In this document: piece after piece, positions 63,784-64,000 of the stretch
Layout: every line of letters begins with the position of its first letter
How positions within the stretch are numbered: position 1 is the stretch's first letter
Source of the DNA: Eretmocerus hayati
Lineage: Eukaryota > Arthropoda > Insecta > Hymenoptera > Aphelinidae
Assembly: GCA_029851415.1 (NCBI GenBank)
Contig: CM056744.1
Span: forward strand, 62,614,172-62,678,171
Direction of reading: 5' to 3'
Length of the DNA stretch: 64,000 nucleotides
Translations under genes and position numbers: made by a program
The notes under the pieces: model-generated
Told to the model about the DNA's origin: nothing
The model's input: the letters and a program-made list of their open reading frames with translations, nothing else
Databases searched by the model: none

Positions 63784-64000
63784 GGACCCCGCCATAAATC
63801 ATAGAAATTTGGGTTTCAGCTAAATGTGACCGTTTGGTAGTTGAACGATAGATTTCGACAAGCTGAATAAAAGTCTCAACGGGCGCAAGAAACGATAACG
63901 TGTCGTTTTCGGGTAATTCAGGGTGGAAGTTGCCTGAGCTTGCAAGCTAAAGTAGGGTTATGCAATGTTTACAAGAAGCTGTGCGCATTCAAGTTCCCTG
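63784..64000 (+). repeat. Dispersed repeat, second copy
   Basis: Matches 35649-35870 in the same orientation, starting GACCCCGCCATAAATCATAG, right where the LINE on its left is truncated. It runs off the window end. The family is unrecognised. Confidence 0.65.

Overview
This is a stretch of animal, probably insect, nuclear DNA. It is AT-rich between elements, has no operon structure, and is dominated by insect-type transposable elements. The only recognisable host coding sequence is one exon of the prohibitin-2 gene (57903-58220). A hymenopteran-like insect would fit, but the sequence does not prove the order.

Region 1-31.5 kb is a colony of nested non-LTR retrotransposons joined through (GA)n microsatellites. 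Going left to right, CR1/L2-group elements always lie on the minus strand (439-1112, 1160-4849, 6822-7749, 9108-14464, 14937-17301, 17333-22396, and a 3' end at 31507). R1-clade elements always lie on the plus strand (7851-9103, 14578-14917, 22428-28037, 28105-30624, 30634-31500). Almost every junction is a (GA)n tract. In the three CR1/L2-type copies where it can be read, ORF1 and ORF2 share one frame and are separated by a single UGA. In two copies the stop sits in a UGA-CUA context and ORF2 has no AUG before its endonuclease domain, which suggests stop-codon readthrough. The 9.1-14.5 kb copy is the best preserved: ORF1 is intact and ORF2 has one frameshift.

Region 31.5-38 kb has no host gene that I can recognise. 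It holds a degraded reverse-transcriptase fragment and two large inverted repeats (foldback-like).

Region 38.2-47 kb appears to be a TTAA-flanked DNA transposon carrying a 317-bp tandem repeat. It is split by a 6.58-kb LTR retrotransposon (39423-45999) with two 784-bp LTRs that look identical, a CATG target duplication, a tRNA-Lys type primer-binding site and a polypurine tract. That element has no protease, reverse transcriptase or integrase; it carries one unrecognised ORF of about 700 codons interrupted by one UAA.

Region 47-64 kb contains another long inverted repeat, a pogo/Tigger MITE, a Tigger-type shell (51449-57510) invaded by a near-complete APE-type LINE, and the prohibitin-2 exon, whose 3' edge is a perfect U12-type AT-AC donor. 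It ends with a decayed CR1/L2-type element split by an almost complete Tigger transposon (60376-62581).

The genes do not form a pathway. The organising principle is transposon nesting, microsatellite targeting and strand-specific insertion.
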